Below, piece after piece: positions 4,443 to 6,094 of a stretch of 6,094 nucleotides of DNA. The notes beneath the pieces were generated by a model that saw only the letters and a list, made by a program, of their open reading frames with translations, had not been told where the DNA came from and did not search any database. The stretch is from CAZVFX01 sp964626565. Lineage in GTDB: Bacteria; Myxococcota_A; UBA9042; CAIXZC01. The position numbers were made by a program, and so were the translations under genes. The DNA lies in the NCBI GenBank assembly GCA_964626565.1, contig CAZVFX010000236.1:1-6094 (forward strand), in the 5' to 3' direction. Position 1 is the first letter of the stretch; each line of letters begins with the position of its first letter.

Positions 4443-6094
4443 TTCCGCTATCGAAATCGGGCAGATGCCGAAATGCGCCGATGTTGCCGCACTTTCCTGC
4501 CACCCTGCATCGGGCTGCCCCATCGTCAAGGTCATGGTTCCTTCTTCCAGCTCATACCGGGTGAATGCCGCGGGCACGACGGCGACGGCAACCGTCCCGA
4601 CACAGACATTCTGGTACTGGCATCCGAAAACGGGGCTGCAACTGTGGGTGGTACAACTGTCTCCATCGTCGCAGTCCAGCGGCTGGCCACCGGCACAGAC
4701 ACCGGCAAAGCAGTTTTCGCCGGCGGTGCAAGCGTTCAGGTCGTCGCACGGCGCCTCGTTGATGGTGAAGACACACCCCTGGAGAGGGTCGCAGGAGTCA
4801 TCCGTACATTCGTTGTAGTCGTCGCAGACCAGCTCCTCAAGGAAGACACACTCACCCAGGTGGCAGTGGTCGCCACTGGTGCACACGTCCTCGTCATTGC
4901 AAGGGGCCTGGTTCAAGGTGGTGACGCAGCCTTGTGCCGGATTGCAGTAGTTGTCGGTGCACGGGTTCTCATCATCACAGGAGTCCAGGTTTTCGTACAC
5001 ACATTCACCATCGGCACAGTGGTCTCCGACGGTACATTCAACCCCATCGTCACAACCAGCGTTGTTGGCAAGATGGACGCAGCCCAATGCGGGATCGCAG
5101 GCGTCATCGGTGCAGTCATTGGAATCCTGGCATACCAGCGGTGCACCCGGCTGGCATTCGCCACCCGCACATGTGTCGGAAGTAGTGCATATGTTGCCAT
5201 CCTGGCAAGGCAGATTGTTGTCAGTGAACACGCAACCGATTTCGGCATCACAGATGTCGTCTGTGCACGGGTTGTTGTCGGCACAGACGTCGGGTACTCC
5301 CGGCGTGCAGGCTCCTGCGACGCACTTGTCACCTATGGTGCAGGCGTTACCATCTTCGCAGGCAAAGCCTTCGTGGTCGGCCACCAGAGCGCACTCCCCG
5401 GTGCCGGGGTCGCATGATGATTTCAGGCAGATGGCGTCGGGGCCCGCCTCAGGCTCGTCGCATTGGACCACCGTTTCCGGAACAATGCTGCATTTGTACG
5501 GCCACTCTTCCAGGTTGCAAAAGAGAGTGCCGTTGCACAGGTTGCCGTCCTCGTATTCCAGGCAGTCTTCGTCCACCTGGCAGTCGCAGGAGACCTCAAC
5601 GCCACTGCACTCACCGTCGCTACACTTGTCAGCCACGGTGCAGGGATTGCCGTCGTCACACTCGGACGTGTTATCCACAAAGACGCAGCCGCCCGCACCG
5701 TCGCATTCGTCATCAGTGCACGGGTTATCGTCGTCGCACATCACCGGATTTCCCACGCAGACTCCTTCGTCACAATGGTCCGCGACCGTGCAGGGATCAT
5801 CGTCCAGGCATTCGCCCTCGCTGAGCGCAGTGTTTTCGCAGCCATCGGGGCCCAGGCAGTTGTCATCAGTGCAATCGTTACCGTCGTCACAAACGCCAAT
5901 ACCCTCGACGATGTCCCCTTCGTCCACGTCGCCGTTGCAATCGTCATCCACGCCGTTGCACGTCTCCTCGGCAGGCTCCGGCGCATCGCAGTCGGTCAAG
6001 CCGGCTTCGGTGCAGACCCTCTTGCCCTGGCAGGTACCAAATTCGTTACTCAACTGACAGTTGGTGAACAGGCCCAACTCCACGGCCGTGTCCG
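4440..6094 (-). CDS. Secreted cysteine-rich repeat protein, MopE-like motif plus Dicty_CTDC-like modules (5' partial)
   Basis: The reading frame is open to the window edge and ends at TAA (4442-4440). The GTG at 6083 is only an internal codon, because in-frame codons for D-T-A precede it; the true start lies beyond 6094. Counting that GTG codon as residue 1, residues 41-56 (TCNGVDDDCNGDVDEG) match the putative metal-binding motif of MopE-type proteins. Residues 65-494 are an array of short Cys modules such as CDDGNPCTVADKC and CDDDNPCTDDEC, resembling the Dicty_CTDC repeat of slime-mould and myxobacterial surface proteins. The array is broken once, around residues 168-232, by an EDGNLCNGTLFC-type insert. 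The last 50 residues are a Cys-poor tail with one cysteine (C541). I see no membrane anchor or MYXO-CTERM-like signal at the C terminus. The abundance of paired cysteines and acidic D/N loops implies an exported, disulfide-bonded and probably Ca-binding protein. Its partner is presumably the coupled downstream gene. The exact role is unknown. Confidence 0.9.
   Translation of the reverse strand, partial: DTAVELGLFTNCQLSNEFGTCQGKRVCTEAGLTDCDAPEPAEETCNGVDDDCNGDVDEGDIVEGIGVCDDGNDCTDDNCLGPDGCENTALSEGECLDDDPCTVADHCDEGVCVGNPVMCDDDNPCTDDECDGAGGCVFVDNTSECDDGNPCTVADKCSDGECSGVEVSCDCQVDEDCLEYEDGNLCNGTLFCNLEEWPYKCSIVPETVVQCDEPEAGPDAICLKSSCDPGTGECALVADHEGFACEDGNACTIGDKCVAGACTPGVPDVCADNNPCTDDICDAEIGCVFTDNNLPCQDGNICTTSDTCAGGECQPGAPLVCQDSNDCTDDACDPALGCVHLANNAGCDDGVECTVGDHCADGECVYENLDSCDDENPCTDNYCNPAQGCVTTLNQAPCNDEDVCTSGDHCHLGECVFLEELVCDDYNECTDDSCDPLQGCVFTINEAPCDDLNACTAGENCFAGVCAGGQPLDCDDGDSCTTHSCSPVFGCQYQNVCVGTVAVAVVPAAFTRYELEEGTMTLTMGQPDAGWQESAATSAHFGICPISIAE
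4602..5891 (-). repeat. Array of alternating A/B cysteine modules inside the Cys-rich protein
   Basis: Two module types of about 22-26 residues alternate. Type A has the pattern CDDxNxCTDDxCDPxxGCV (for example at V1-based residues 116, 318, 369 and 420). Type B has CxDGNxCTxxDxCxxGxC (for example at residues 142, 242, 293 and 344). I count seven of each, mostly in strict A-B order, giving a compound unit of about 48-52 residues. The order breaks at the insert around residues 168-232, which is followed by a B module without a preceding A. The modules are clearly related as protein but have diverged at the DNA level, so this is an old repeat array rather than recent slippage. Confidence 0.85.

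Noticed and set aside
4429..4503. Upstream ATG at 4503 as start of the 781-residue protein
   Set aside because: It would add 25 polar residues before the signal peptide and overlap the upstream gene by 64 nt; the ATG at 4428 has an ideal AAGGAG.
4473..5417. 314-codon plus-strand open frame
   Set aside because: Antisense shadow of the same repeat array; its valine/alanine-rich periodicity simply mirrors the Cys modules.
4951..6057. 368-codon open frame on the plus strand, opposite the Cys-rich gene
   Set aside because: It is antisense to a clearly coding frame. Cys and Asp/Asn codons on the minus strand rarely give stop codons when read on the other strand, and the product is Ser/Pro/His-rich without domain features.

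Overview
The window is G+C-rich bacterial DNA with every supportable gene on the minus strand. Two secreted, cysteine-rich proteins dominate it. One has an MopE-like CNGVDDDCNG motif followed by many short Cys modules. The other joins an N-terminal 'GVFDTSLP...RLSSVPYAL' type module to paired PPC-like beta domains. Architectures of this kind are typical of Myxococcota, Bradymonadia and related 'deltaproteobacterial' lineages. I infer such a host, but no phylogenetic marker is present to prove it.

Layout, read in the direction of transcription from right to left. (1) 6094-4440: 3' part of a gene for an extracellular protein built from about 14 alternating Cys modules; its start lies outside the window. 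(2) 4428-2083: a 781-residue exported multidomain protein. Its Shine-Dalgarno sequence overlaps the stop codon of gene 1, so the two are very probably co-transcribed and translationally coupled. It carries a recent, almost exact 219-bp-period internal duplication. (3) 2082-2012: a 71-nt intergenic segment with a near-consensus sigma70-type promoter whose predicted start point coincides with the next ATG, plus repeated YTAGG motifs. (4) 2011-1418 and 1449-544: an overlapping two-gene cassette, a DUF6036/AbiEii-like nucleotidyltransferase followed by a helical, winged-helix partner. This resembles AbiE-type toxin-antitoxin or defence modules but with the gene order reversed. (5) 543-39: about 500 bp without a convincing gene, holding a hairpin-forming inverted repeat and short palindromes. 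(6) 38-1: possibly the first codons of another exported protein.

The two halves look functionally independent. The right half is an envelope or surface operon, perhaps a two-component surface structure. The left half is a small intracellular cassette with its own promoter. The nucleotidyltransferase plus winged-helix pair is the best candidate for an incompletely described system. The duplicated 73-residue unit and the alternating two-module Cys array are the best candidates for undescribed protein architecture. All family names come from reading motifs by eye; no database search was run.
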